The position numbers and the translations under genes were made by a program. Below are positions 8,931-17,407 of a DNA stretch of 42,250 nucleotides, piece after piece; position 1 is the first letter of the stretch; each line of letters begins with the position of its first letter. A model generated the notes under the pieces. The model was not told the DNA's origin, did no database searches, and saw only the letters and a program-made list of their open reading frames with translations. The DNA lies in NCBI RefSeq assembly GCF_001879105.1, contig NZ_MLCF01000006.1, forward strand, positions 1 to 42,250, written 5' to 3'. Origin of the DNA: Mangrovactinospora gilvigrisea. Its GTDB lineage: Bacteria > Actinomycetota > Actinomycetes > Streptomycetales > Streptomycetaceae.

Positions 8931-9002
8931 CATAGGTATGCGCACGCTGCGCCGTCCAACTCGCACGACACCACGGGCAGATGGTCCACCGGTCGCCGGT
9001 GC

Positions 9003-9033
9003 GCGGCGGTGTTTCGCCGCGAAGCACCGCCGC
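9003..9033. terminator. Hairpin with parS-like core between convergent genes
   Basis: Arms 9003-9016 and 9020-9033 pair at 13 of 14 positions around CCG. The middle, 9011-9025, reads GTTTCGCCGCGAAGC, one base away from the parS-like palindrome found elsewhere. It lies between the HTH gene stop (8930) and the end of the convergent rep-like gene (9041). It could act as a two-way terminator and as a weak ParB site. Confidence 0.5.
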
Positions 9034-9040
9034 ATGGTGA

Positions 9041-10549
9041 TCATGCCGCGGGAACGGTACACGGCGAGCCTGTCATGGTGATCGCCTTCGCCGTCAAGGA
9101 TCGCCGAAGACGTGCCCGCAGCTGCCTCGTCGCCCCCATGACACTGGTCTGACGCTGCCCACGCTGCGCCACCATGCGCCGATAGCCCCGACCACTGTCA
9201 TCCACGGTCGGTCCGGCAGCTTCGGCCTGGGCCACCGCTCGATCCTGTGCACAGGTGCAGACCCGACTGCGGGCGTTGGGCTGATCCCAAGCTGCGCTCC
9301 CGTAGCCGAGCACACGATCCTCCTGCTCGAGTGACGAGCCGGTTGCCGCAGGCACCGGCGTCCACGGCCCCAGGAGTGCTTCGAAGGCGTATTGGGCCTG
9401 CAGCGCTTCAAGCTGTTGGGTATCACCTGCGCCATTGGCCCCATCAAGGTGTCGGCGGTCCTCGCTGAGGGCCGGGGTGGCCGCAGCCGGCAGCAAGGCA
9501 AACGGCGGCGCGCTGGTGCGCCGGCACGACCCGTCGCAAGCTTCGTCGCTGGGCAGGGGTGCTGCCTCGGCACGGCGCTTGAGCAGGTTGGCCAGGTAGG
9601 CCAGCGGCCGGCGGACACGAGTGGGGCTCCCCCACACCGCAAGGATCTGCAGGATCGAGCTGACGGTGTGGTTCTGATTGAGGATCAGCGGGCGCAGCAG
9701 ATAGGCCAGACGCCGCAGTCGGGCATGGCGCAACCACGAGACGCGGATCCGAAGCTGTCGGGCCACCTCGATGGTGCGGGCGAGGTCGTGGGGCGTGGTT
9801 GTCGGGGACGGTGTGGGGGCTGTAGCGCGCGCGCCTGCGCGGGTGTCTTTAAAACCAGCATCATCAGAAACTTCAAAAACCTCAGAGGTACCACCACAAG
9901 AAGGGGTCCGACGACGGGCAGTGCCAACGCGGCGGCCAGCGGCCTCGGTTCGGGCCTTGGCGAGACGGGCGAGCCGGCTCTCGTGGCGCCGTCCGGCGCC
10001 GGTCACGCCCACCAGGCGTGCGCGGTAGCCGGCACCGGTGGTGCGCCGGCCGACGGCGGCATCCCAGGCGGCGGGTGCGCACAGGGCGTAGATGGTGCCG
10101 GTGGCGGTGTAGCCGTCGACGTGCTGCTCAGGGTTGCGGGTGCGGCGCACGTTGCGGCGCGAGCCGTGTTCCACCCAGGCCAGTAGGCCGAGTTCACGCA
10201 GGTAGCGGATGTGGTCCGACAGCCGGGAGATCGACAGGTTGAGATGGCTTGCCAGACGATTGCGCCCGTAGGCGACGTGTCCCTGGCGGTTGGCCTTGGC
10301 GGCCAGGGCCTGGGCAACACGGACTGTGGTGGCTCCGGCGCGGGGATGCAGGCTGTGGCGGATAGCCCACTGTGTGGCCAGAACGAAGTCATCAGGATGG
10401 GTGATCGGCCGGGAGGCTGTGGTGGTGACCTCCTGGAGGTCCTGGTCGTGGACCAGGCGAAACGCACTGAGCAGAGGGGGTACGACGCTGTCTTGTGCAG
10501 GATGTCTGATTTGAGACAGCACTCGCCTAGCCCCCGGGCGACGAGGCAT
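9041..10549 (-). CDS. Winged-helix protein, candidate plasmid replication initiator
   Basis: 502 residues. The ATG at 10549 has GGAG six bases upstream. Residues about 50-150 form an HTH/winged-helix domain: AQALAAKANRQGHVAYGRNRLASHLNLSISRLSDHIRYLRELGLLAWVEHGSRR, followed by a GTIYALCAPAAWD strand. This layout occurs in replication-associated HTH proteins of actinobacterial plasmids. The rest is basic and low in recognisable motifs. The main support for a replication role is position: an array of direct repeats (10566-10764) lies immediately upstream, as iterons do near a rep gene. A plain transcription regulator is the alternative. Confidence 0.6.
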   Translation of the reverse strand: MPRRPGARRVLSQIRHPAQDSVVPPLLSAFRLVHDQDLQEVTTTASRPITHPDDFVLATQWAIRHSLHPRAGATTVRVAQALAAKANRQGHVAYGRNRLASHLNLSISRLSDHIRYLRELGLLAWVEHGSRRNVRRTRNPEQHVDGYTATGTIYALCAPAAWDAAVGRRTTGAGYRARLVGVTGAGRRHESRLARLAKARTEAAGRRVGTARRRTPSCGGTSEVFEVSDDAGFKDTRAGARATAPTPSPTTTPHDLARTIEVARQLRIRVSWLRHARLRRLAYLLRPLILNQNHTVSSILQILAVWGSPTRVRRPLAYLANLLKRRAEAAPLPSDEACDGSCRRTSAPPFALLPAAATPALSEDRRHLDGANGAGDTQQLEALQAQYAFEALLGPWTPVPAATGSSLEQEDRVLGYGSAAWDQPNARSRVCTCAQDRAVAQAEAAGPTVDDSGRGYRRMVAQRGQRQTSVMGATRQLRARLRRSLTAKAITMTGSPCTVPAA

Positions 10550-10565
10550 ACTGGGCTCCGAGTGA

Positions 10566-10764
10566 ATGCGGGATCTTGCTATGACTGGATGCGGGATCTT
10601 GCCGCTCGTGATGAGGCCAAGCTCGACCTCTCTTTCTGATCAGACTGAGTTGGTGGGGTTTGGTGATGAGGCCAAGCTCGACCTCTCTTTCTCTCGGGAC
10701 TGAGTTCTCTCTTTCTGACTTTCTGATCAGACTGAGTTCTCTCTCTTTCTCTCGGGACTGAGTT
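10566..10764. repeat. Direct-repeat array upstream of the rep-like gene (candidate origin)
   Basis: Several interleaved repeats. A 14-bp repeat ATGCGGGATCTTGC is at 10566-10579 and 10589-10602. A 30-bp perfect repeat is at 10608-10637 and 10663-10692. The 19-mer TTTCTGATCAGACTGAGTT is at 10633-10651 and 10720-10738. A second 19-mer, TTTCTCTCGGGACTGAGTT, is at 10688-10706 and 10746-10764. GACTGAGTT thus occurs four times. Such an array beside a DNA-binding gene suggests initiator binding sites, autoregulation, or both. Confidence 0.6.
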
Positions 10765-10963
10765 GGTGGGGATTGGCGACGTTGGAGTAGGGATCGGCTC
10801 TTCCTGCGTTCCGGTGCGAGTTGGGAGCTGGCGACCGGTTTGCGGGAGAAGTCGAGCTAGCAGGCACAACTAACCTGCACGACCGGCTTGCAGTCAGCTA
10901 TGACGGTCGTGTTGGGGAAGTGCCGATGTTGAGTTGGTGGTCGAGCATCACCTTCTTTCAGCG

Positions 10964-11002
10964 GTAGGTGGGGCGAGCATCTTCGGTGCGCGCCCCACCT
11001 AC
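10964..11002. other. 12-bp perfect inverted repeat
   Basis: GTAGGTGGGGCG (10964-10975) pairs perfectly with 10991-11002 around a 15-base loop. It lies 38 bases past the stop of the gene ending at 11040 on the minus strand, so it can serve as its terminator. It could also be part of the origin region that begins at the repeat array. Confidence 0.5.
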
Positions 11003-11039
11003 GCCGTTGTCAGCGCAGGAGCACGGGCTCACACCCGGT

Positions 11040-11555
11040 CTAGGCGGCTGGGCGTCTGCCAGGGCGGCGCGGTTTGGATGTGGCGGCGCGGATCGCGTCA
11101 GGCAACTGAGCGACCCACAGGCCGACAGGGAGCCGTACGGCCGTGCGCCCGGTGAGCCGGTCAAGCTCGTGCGCGGCCCGGTCGCCTGGTGAAGTGACAA
11201 GCGTTCCCCCGCCCGGCTCGACCCACAGGACGGTGTCGACGGTCGTCCGGGGGTCGAAAACAGCCTCTCGGGCCATCTCGACCACCACGGTCTGCCACAG
11301 CTCGAGCTTCTGCGACACGTTGCGGCCACGCCGCTGCCCGGGCCAGGGAAACTGCACAACCAGGGCGTAGACGCGTAGGGCGATGACGTCCTCAGCCCCG
11401 CAGGGGGCATGCAGCAGTCCGGCGTCACGCGCCTTCCAAGCCCAGTTCTCTGACAGATCGGCGGTTTCCGCGGCAGCGAGGAAACTCAACTCCACGCTGC
11501 GCCACGCTGGTTCGGTCGGTGTCCCGGTCTCTGCCCGGGCTTCGGTGGGATGCAC
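11040..11555 (-). CDS. Hypothetical protein
   Basis: 171 residues from a GTG at 11555 with GAGGAG seven bases upstream. The open frame extends to an ATG at 11657, but that start has no ribosome site. The sequence has no signal or membrane segment. Segments include WRSVELSFLAAAETADLSENWAWKARDAGLLHAP, ALRVYALVVQFPWP and VLWVEPGGGTLVTSPGDRAAHELDRL. The family is not recognised. It lies between the rep-like gene and the small partition cassette, which suggests a maintenance role by position only. Confidence 0.55.
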   Translation of the reverse strand: MHPTEARAETGTPTEPAWRSVELSFLAAAETADLSENWAWKARDAGLLHAPCGAEDVIALRVYALVVQFPWPGQRRGRNVSQKLELWQTVVVEMAREAVFDPRTTVDTVLWVEPGGGTLVTSPGDRAAHELDRLTGRTAVRLPVGLWVAQLPDAIRAATSKPRRPGRRPAA

Positions 11556-12096
11556 TCCTTGACTCCTCTGGCGATCCAAGCTGCTGTCACAGTAGCCCAC
11601 TGCGCCCCGTTTCATTACTAGTGACACGTGGAGTGTAGAGGGTTGGTTCCCGCGCATGAGACGTCAATTGCCAGACTAGGGCTGGATTTTTCGCAGGAAG
11701 GTTCCTTGCGACACACGTCTAACTCGCGGGTAAGACAGCTCGCTCGCTAGCTCGCTAGCTAGCTTCAGCGCTATAGGCTTAGCTATAGCGTTCGCAACAA
11801 GTGCCTGATCAGAAGGCTGTGGATGACGGATCCGGCCGCCAGCGACACCCCAACTGCCGCGCAGATTTTTCGTGTTGTATGCACGTAGAGATGGCACGAG
11901 GGGACGACAGATGCACGATGCAGCTGAACGCCCGGAGGGCGCCCCGCGATTGACGGACCATCAGAAGGTTCACACGTTTGGGTGAAGCGGCCCGGGGTGG
12001 CGGAACCTGAGACGCTGTGACGCGTCCTCGCCCGCTCCCCCTGGGCTCCTGACGTCGCTCCCCCTATGTGCACGCGGCGAGCGGGCACAACGAAGA
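11556..12096. other. Gene-poor stretch with a small GCTCGCTAGCT-type repeat island
   Basis: No convincing coding frame was found. 11731-11790 consists largely of the words AGCT, CGCT and TAGC, and includes GCTATAGCG. It is a shorter version of the large repeat at 14501-14970, so the two islands bracket the parA/parB-like cassette. The rest shows no clear structure apart from short GC-rich inverted repeats near 11930-11950. Confidence 0.5.
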
Positions 12097-12125
12097 AGCG
12101 CTCACCATCCTGGGAGGCGAGCGCT
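12097..12125 (-). terminator. Hairpin after the ParB-like gene
   Basis: AGCGCTC (12097-12103) and GAGCGCT (12119-12125) form a 7-bp stem just downstream of the minus-strand stop at 12143. A T-run is not obvious. Confidence 0.45.
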
Positions 12126-12142
12126 GATCGGGGATTGAACCG

Positions 12143-13231
12143 CTAGTCGCGACCGCCGGTCAGTGGACCGTCCTTGTCCATCTCCTGAAGCAGCCGCTCC
12201 ATAGCGGCAGAGAGCACGTACAGGCCTCGCCGGCCGTAGTTCAGCTCCTGCATCGCCTGGTTGAGATTGGCCAGCAGCTCGTAGGCGACCGGCCCGACCC
12301 GATACGTCGTCTGCTTGCCGATCTCCGGGTCGGCAAAGCGCTCGGCCTGGAACGCCTTGGCCATCGCCACCCACGCCTGCGGATCATCCGGCAGCGCCCG
12401 CAAAGCGGCATCCATGTAGTGGCCCTCGGCCAAGAACCTTATGCCGGACGACCTCCGGTCAGCCAGCACCCGCGCCTTGAGGGCCGCCTTCACGCCCGCT
12501 TCCAGCTTGACGCCGTGCATCTCCCAGTTCTCTGAGTTGATCCGCGCATCGCTGAAGCTGGCCAGGACGGCGCGATGGCCCCCGACCACTCCCCTGCCCG
12601 GGGCCTTCTTGCTGGCCTTGGGTGCAGGCGGCGTCGAGGACCGACGCTGCGGCACCCGCGGAGCTGGAGCCGGCGCAGGATCGGCGAGAGCCACCAGCGC
12701 ATCGTCGGCAGCGGCTTCTTGAGCCGGAGGTGTGGCATCGGCCTTCGGCTCGGCGGCTGCAGGTTGCGCCGGAGCCTCATCAACCTGGGTGTGCGTGCGT
12801 GGGGCCGGGGCTGATGGGGCCGGGGCTGATGGGGCCTCGCCGGCCTCCGACGCGGCATCAGGCACGGGATGGAGGTGCCCAAGGGGCGCCGCGAGCGCCG
12901 CTGGGCCAGGCCCCGGCGGCTCCGGAGCCAAGGAGGCGACCAGTTCATCGTCGACCTCGGCACGAGCGGGTGCCGGTTCACCGGAAGGGGCCCGGGGCGA
13001 CGGCTCGACCGAGACGGGCTGTGGATCAGCGGTGGCGCGGCCAGCATCGGGGTTGCCGAAGAACGACCGGGAGACCACGTCCTCGGCGCCCGCGATGGCC
13101 GGATTGCTCAGCATCTCGGCTGCCTTGGCGCTGCCGCGGGCGCCGCGGCGGCTAGCGGCCGTCTTGACGGCGACCTTCGCGAATCCGGTCTTCTTGGCGC
13201 CCTTCTTGCCCTCCGGCTTGTTCTCAGGCAC
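12143..13231 (-). CDS. ParB-like partner protein of the small partition cassette
   Basis: 362 residues. A basic N-terminus (EGKKGAKKTGFAKVAVKTAASRRGARGSAK) is followed by a long Pro/Ala-rich linker (about residues 75-230). The C-terminal domain of about 130 residues contains MHGVKLEAGVKAALKARVLADRRSSGIRFLAEGHYMDAALRALP and an extended helical tail. The ATG overlaps the end of the parA frame by eight bases, so the two are co-translated. It lacks the GERRxxA and ENxxR motifs of classical ParB, so it is better seen as a type Ib-like centromere-binding partner. That assignment rests on position and architecture. Confidence 0.65.
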   Translation of the reverse strand: MPENKPEGKKGAKKTGFAKVAVKTAASRRGARGSAKAAEMLSNPAIAGAEDVVSRSFFGNPDAGRATADPQPVSVEPSPRAPSGEPAPARAEVDDELVASLAPEPPGPGPAALAAPLGHLHPVPDAASEAGEAPSAPAPSAPAPRTHTQVDEAPAQPAAAEPKADATPPAQEAAADDALVALADPAPAPAPRVPQRRSSTPPAPKASKKAPGRGVVGGHRAVLASFSDARINSENWEMHGVKLEAGVKAALKARVLADRRSSGIRFLAEGHYMDAALRALPDDPQAWVAMAKAFQAERFADPEIGKQTTYRVGPVAYELLANLNQAMQELNYGRRGLYVLSAAMERLLQEMDKDGPLTGGRD

Positions 13232-14111
13232 TGGTGTCCACCTGGTCCTGGTCCGTCGAATCGGCGATCTCCCACTTCTCCTCGGGCGTGGAGATGCGGT
13301 CGATGACCTCTGCCATCAGCGCGCTGTACTGCTGGCCGGGCGAGTGGTTGGGATAGCGGACCACGGCGGGCCGCCCGTAGGCGAAGGAGTCGGAGATCCG
13401 GTTGTCCCGGCGGATGTCCCGCTTGAAGGGAAGGACACCCATGTCCCGCATCAGGTTGCGGACCGCGACTTCCTGCTCGGTCCAGGAGGACGGGGGGTTG
13501 CTGCGGTTGAGGATCGCGCCGAGGAACTTCGGATTGCACAGGCCCTGGGTCCGCTCGGGCACGTGCTTGACCGCCGCCATCAAGATCGCTGCGCCACGCA
13601 CGGTGGCGTACTCCGGATTGCACAGTGTCACCACATAGTCAGCCGCTGCGACGCCCAAGGCGTTGAGCGCCGACACCGAAGGAGGCGTGTCGACGACCAC
13701 GTAGTCAAAGTCGTCCGCCACCTGCTGGAGCATCTGTCGGAGTATCGGAATGGCCGTGTAGCCCTTCTGCGACAGCAGATCCTGAGCGGTCGTCATGGTG
13801 GCTTCCTCGGACGCCAGCAGGTGCAGCTGCCCGGCGTCGCCGAAGTCCTCCAGGATCTCGCTGCGGTTCTCGAGGAACTCATGGAGGTTGACCTCGATCC
13901 CCTGAAGCCGGTGTTGCAGTGCCCATCCCAGGGAGCGCTGCAACATCTGCTGGGTCAGATTGAAGCCGAGGGAGGTACCGGCCTGGGCCTGCGGCTCGAG
14001 GTCGACCACCAGGACCGACGCACCAGCCAGGGCAAGTCCGCCCGCAAGGTTGACGGTCGTACTGGTCTTGCCGACGCCTCCCTTCTGGCTGGCGACTGCG
14101 ATGACCTCCAT
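13224..14111 (-). CDS. parA: ParA-family partition ATPase
   Basis: 295 residues from the ATG at 14111, with GGGGAG six bases upstream. The longer frame to 14276 lacks such a site. The deviant Walker A is intact (ASQKGGVGKTSTTVNLAGGLA), A-prime is LVVDLEPQAQAGTSLGF, and Walker B is FDYVVVDTPPSVS. It should use ATP-dependent non-specific DNA binding to segregate the plasmid together with the overlapping downstream ParB-like gene. The large 4-bp-period repeat lies directly upstream and could be the centromere, the regulated promoter region, or both. Confidence 0.92.
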   Translation of the reverse strand: MEVIAVASQKGGVGKTSTTVNLAGGLALAGASVLVVDLEPQAQAGTSLGFNLTQQMLQRSLGWALQHRLQGIEVNLHEFLENRSEILEDFGDAGQLHLLASEEATMTTAQDLLSQKGYTAIPILRQMLQQVADDFDYVVVDTPPSVSALNALGVAAADYVVTLCNPEYATVRGAAILMAAVKHVPERTQGLCNPKFLGAILNRSNPPSSWTEQEVAVRNLMRDMGVLPFKRDIRRDNRISDSFAYGRPAVVRYPNHSPGQQYSALMAEVIDRISTPEEKWEIADSTDQDQVDTSA

Positions 14112-14500
14112 GTCTGACTCCCCTACTGGCATTGGCGAAACGATCAAGCTGGCGACACGAGTCTGTGATCCCGGAGCAGGCACGGGAGTTGCCCGATTGA
14201 TCAGGCAGAATCCCGGTCCGGCACCGGCCTCGTCGACTCGCGACACTAGTACATCAAGGCTGAAGATATCAGCCATGGCGCTGTTTTCCCGCGTGCCACG
14301 CGCGTCGCGTTACACCGGCCCTGCCGCGGGTGCAACCGACGGTGCGGCTGGTGTCACTCGTCCATCCTCGTGAGCTCCGGGCGGGTGTGACGGCGCGTCA
14401 CGATGAGTCGCGGTCAGCGCGGGCGCACGATGCGGGAACAGCCGGTCCCGGGATCGCTGAGCGGCAAGGCAGGGAGCGCGCTCGGCAGCGGGTAAGCCCG

Positions 14501-14970
14501 GCAGCTCGCTGGTAAGCCAGCAAGAGCGTGAGCGTGGCAGCTGAGCAGCTCGCTCGCTCGACCGTCAGCTGGAAAGACAGCTCGTCAGCTAGCTCGCTCG
14601 CTGGCTCGCTCAGCAGCTAGACAGCTCGCTCGCTAAGTCGCTGACTAGCTCGCTGGCGCGCTCGTCAGCTAGCTAGCTCGCTAGCTCACTCGCTCAGCAG
14701 CTAGACAGCTCGCTGACTCGCTCGCTCGCGCGTAAGCAAGCTCGCTAGCTAAGCCGCTCGTCAGTAAGCGAGACAGCTCGTCAGCTCGCTCGTAAGCTAG
14801 CGCGCTCGCTCGCTAGCTAGCTCGCTCTAGCACTAGCTTTAGCGCTAGCTATAGCGCTATACCACTCGCTCTAGCGATAGCACTAGCCTCCGCTATATCT
14901 ATCGACATATCACTAGCAACACAGAACGCACTAGCCATCGCGATACTCATCGCTACATCTATCGCTATAT
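14501..14970. repeat. 470-bp degenerate 4-bp-period repeat (AGCT/CGCT words), candidate centromere
   Basis: The stretch is built almost wholly of the tetramers AGCT, CGCT and TAGC in runs such as GCTCGCTAGCT, broken by short spacers (CAG, GAC, TAAG). A longer unit, CAGCAGCTAGACAGCTCGCT, occurs twice (near 14613 and 14695). Toward 14970 it grades into AT-richer words (CTAGCGATAG, ATCGCTATAT). It encodes no plausible protein. It lies upstream of parA, and a small copy lies beyond the ParB-like gene at 11731-11790. Candidate roles are centromere, origin or transfer site. Confidence 0.65.
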
Positions 14971-15477
14971 ATGCAGGTCAGAGCCTTGGTCAAGGCATGA
15001 TCGACGGGCCGAACCCGAGACCGATCTGCATGATCAGAGCCCCTTCACCCCCTTCGGACGCTGCGCCTCTCACCGCGGTTCCCCGGGGCCATGCCATCCC
15101 CGTCGAGGCCCATGGCCTCGCCCGCCAGGCCATCAACGGCGCCTTGGAGACGCCGCGCCGAGCACTGTTGGGAGAGCAAACCCGCCCTCCCCGGATGGAC
15201 GCGACGCCGCCGTGAACGTCGCCGACGGTCCTCCACGCGCTCCGGATCGCCGCCGGTTCGCAGCCTTGACGCTGCTCTCGGCTCGCCCAAGAGCGTCCAG
15301 TCCGCACGCCAACATCCGCGCCACAACGCGTGGGAGGCGGCGCGAGGACAAAGGGCCGTGGCCCTCCCGACGCCGTATGCATCCCCGTGCGACGCCACGC
15401 TGCAGTCACATCCGCGCGCGTCCGCAACCACCCCTGTAGTGGTCCATGGCATGCCGTCTGAACGGCAGTCGCGGCGC
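14971..15477. other. Gap with no convincing gene
   Basis: Open frames exist on both strands because of high GC, but none has a ribosome site together with natural composition. No repeats or strong hairpins were noticed. It may be decayed coding sequence between the repeat and the membrane protein gene that ends at 15478. Confidence 0.4.
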
Positions 15478-16449
15478 TCATGAGGGGGACCGGCTTCCGG
15501 AGCCCGGGTTGCCGGCGTGCACCTTGGCACTGCCGGAGTGCTCCCCGGGGTCCTGGCTCTGCGGCAAGGGCAAGTAGCGGTGCAGTGCCTGACTCTCCGC
15601 CGACTGCCCAGGATCGTGGGGGGAGGGGGTGACGTAACGCGGTCGCCGTGAGGCCAGCCAGCGTCGCAGGGCAACAAATCCGAACCCGCCACCCACGGCC
15701 GCGGCAATCGCAGCGAGGACCGGCAAGAACATCCGAACGGCGGATGCCCCGGATGCGTGTGCATGTCGGGTAGCCGGCGTGGCGTGGGCCGAGTGCGCCG
15801 TGCCGGGAACGGTGTGTGAGGGAGCGACAGAAGCGGTGCCCGCGGCAGACGCGGCCGGAGAAGGGCTTCCGCCCGGACGGTGGCTCGGCTTCGTGGTGGG
15901 TGACGCCACCGGGGCGGCAGCCCCGGCGGCCTGAGTCACCGTGAGCGTCATCGGCACGCTGAGTGCCTTGGCCTGGCTCGGCGCGCCGAGAATGGCCACC
16001 GTCACCTGGTAGCCGCCCGCCTGAGTCAACGGCGCGTCCCCCTCGGCGCCGATGCGGCAGGAGACCGAGAAGGAGGACTGGCTGGCCGTGGCTGCTGTAA
16101 AGGGCAGGGTCGATCCGGGGCGGTGCGCGTCGCACTCGAGCGACCGCCCGAGAGGGTCGGCCAGGCTGATCGCCAGGCTGGGGGAGTGGTCGAGATGGAG
16201 TGCAGCGAGGGAACCGTCGAGGCCGGGCGGCAGACTGAGCGTCGCTGTCGCCGTGAGGCTCTGGCCCGGCGCAGTGGATATCGTCCAGTGCAAGGGCTGG
16301 CCGGGGGAGAGGCCCTGATGGATCGTCCCCGGGGTGATCGCATCGGTCTGCAGGGCCGCCTGCTGCACTGTCGACTGTTCCTGGGCCTGCGCCGGTGTCG
16401 CGGCCCACAGGCCCGCCATGGCTATAGCCCACACAGCGGCTATACGCAC
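15478..16449 (-). CDS. Exported, membrane-anchored protein of unknown function
   Basis: 323 residues from a GTG start. It has a signal peptide (about residues 1-23, ending ATPAQAQ) and an extracytoplasmic beta-rich domain (WTISTAPGQSLTATATLSLPPGL, SFSVSCRIGAEGDAPLTQAGGYQVTVAIL). A Pro/Ser/Thr/Ala linker follows, then one membrane helix near residues 239-262 (MFLPVLAAIAAAVGGGFGFVAL) and a basic cytoplasmic tail. The two Cys in the ectodomain could pair. It resembles cell-surface proteins encoded near actinobacterial transfer genes. A TGTATATACA box lies 63 bases upstream, shared with the divergent gene at 16772. Confidence 0.75.
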   Translation of the reverse strand: MRIAAVWAIAMAGLWAATPAQAQEQSTVQQAALQTDAITPGTIHQGLSPGQPLHWTISTAPGQSLTATATLSLPPGLDGSLAALHLDHSPSLAISLADPLGRSLECDAHRPGSTLPFTAATASQSSFSVSCRIGAEGDAPLTQAGGYQVTVAILGAPSQAKALSVPMTLTVTQAAGAAAPVASPTTKPSHRPGGSPSPAASAAGTASVAPSHTVPGTAHSAHATPATRHAHASGASAVRMFLPVLAAIAAAVGGGFGFVALRRWLASRRPRYVTPSPHDPGQSAESQALHRYLPLPQSQDPGEHSGSAKVHAGNPGSGSRSPS

Positions 16450-16511
16450 AGCACCCCCCCGAGGCTTCTACCAGGAACGACCTGACCACCATAGAGCGTA
16501 GACAGTCCTCT

Positions 16512-16521
16512 TGTATATACA
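16512..16521. promoter_or_regulatory. TGTATATACA box, site 1
   Basis: Perfect 10-bp palindrome between the divergent genes starting at 16449 (minus) and 16772 (plus). One of about twelve related sites in the window. Confidence 0.65.
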
Positions 16522-16771
16522 CAGTGGCGGGGTGGTCCATCCGGGCCTCGATGGGCACGGTCAAGGCGCTCGTGTGGGCAGAACTGACAGATGCTCAGGC
16601 CGGTGCTCCTGGGGACGTTAAGATCACGGTGCGGTCGGCGCCTCGCCCGCCGGCAAGGCGTTCGTCTTCTTCCCCACCCACTGATGCCGCGTTGGTTGCC
16701 CGACGGGTCTGCTGGCCGCAGTCCTGCAGCGCCGCCGAGGAGGGACGCGCACCCCTGCTGGTGCATCGACG

Positions 16772-17287
16772 ATGGATGACCCGCACGACGATCCGGTATC
16801 GGCCTGGCTGCTTCGGGCAGCCACCCGTCCGGGCGAGGCGCTGGCCTCGTGGCGAGGAGGCCAGCCAGCAATCTTGCGAACCGGGATCGTCTTTGACGCC
16901 CTCCTGGTCAGCCGGGGCATCGGCGTTTGCCTGATTGAAGCATTGGGTGAGTCCGCGAGCGGGCCGGTGGTCTTTTCCAACCTGGCGGCCACCGCGGCCT
17001 TCCTCCTGCCGGCCGGGACCTTCGTGCGCGGTGGTGAACTGCCGCTGGTCGGTCGCTGCGCGGGAGCCGGGGGCAGCGTGCGCATCCCCTCACCGCTGGG
17101 TCGTGGACGCATGGAGGTCCGCTGGGCGGTGAGGCCCGCAGCCCCGGATCACCTGCACAGCCCCGAGCGGTTGTGGTCCGCCTACCCCGCGGCCCTGGAC
17201 ATCGCCCTGGCTGGCCTTCCTCCCGGCGAAGCAGACGAAGCGCGAGAGGCGGTACTGCATCAGGTCGGGTTGCTGACCTTCCACTGA
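16772..17287 (+). CDS. Hypothetical protein, weak resemblance to actinobacterial prim-pol-like small proteins
   Basis: 171 residues. The ATG has no clear ribosome site, and an in-frame stop at 16682 limits the frame. The sequence RTGIVFDALLVSRGIGVCLIEALGESASGPVVF with FLLPAGTF and GGSVRIPSP recalls the short bifunctional-primase/polymerase-like proteins common in Streptomyces genomes. Catalytic residues are not identifiable, so this is only a hint. It sits between a surface-protein gene (divergent) and another membrane-protein gene (same strand, 120 bases on). Confidence 0.6.
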   Translation: MDDPHDDPVSAWLLRAATRPGEALASWRGGQPAILRTGIVFDALLVSRGIGVCLIEALGESASGPVVFSNLAATAAFLLPAGTFVRGGELPLVGRCAGAGGSVRIPSPLGRGRMEVRWAVRPAAPDHLHSPERLWSAYPAALDIALAGLPPGEADEAREAVLHQVGLLTFH

Positions 17288-17407
17288 TCGTGCGCATGGC
17301 CGCGGCAGTTGGCCACCTTGATGCCTGGCGGTGCGGCAGCTTCCCAGCCGACCGCTTCTGTCTAGACTGAAAGACCTGGCTGATCGGCAGTGGTGGAGGG
17401 GATGCAG

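Noticed and set aside
10566..10764. CRISPR array
   Set aside because: The 30-bp repeat occurs only twice and shorter repeats run through the would-be spacer; an origin-type array fits better.
14501..14970. CRISPR array
   Set aside because: The repeat is a 4-bp-period, spacerless pattern. No 25-40-bp repeat with unique spacers of equal size was seen here or near the csf operon.
14990..16564. 524-residue minus-strand frame
   Set aside because: Overlaps the exported protein gene (15478-16449), which has a clear signal peptide and membrane helix; the longer frame has no such features.
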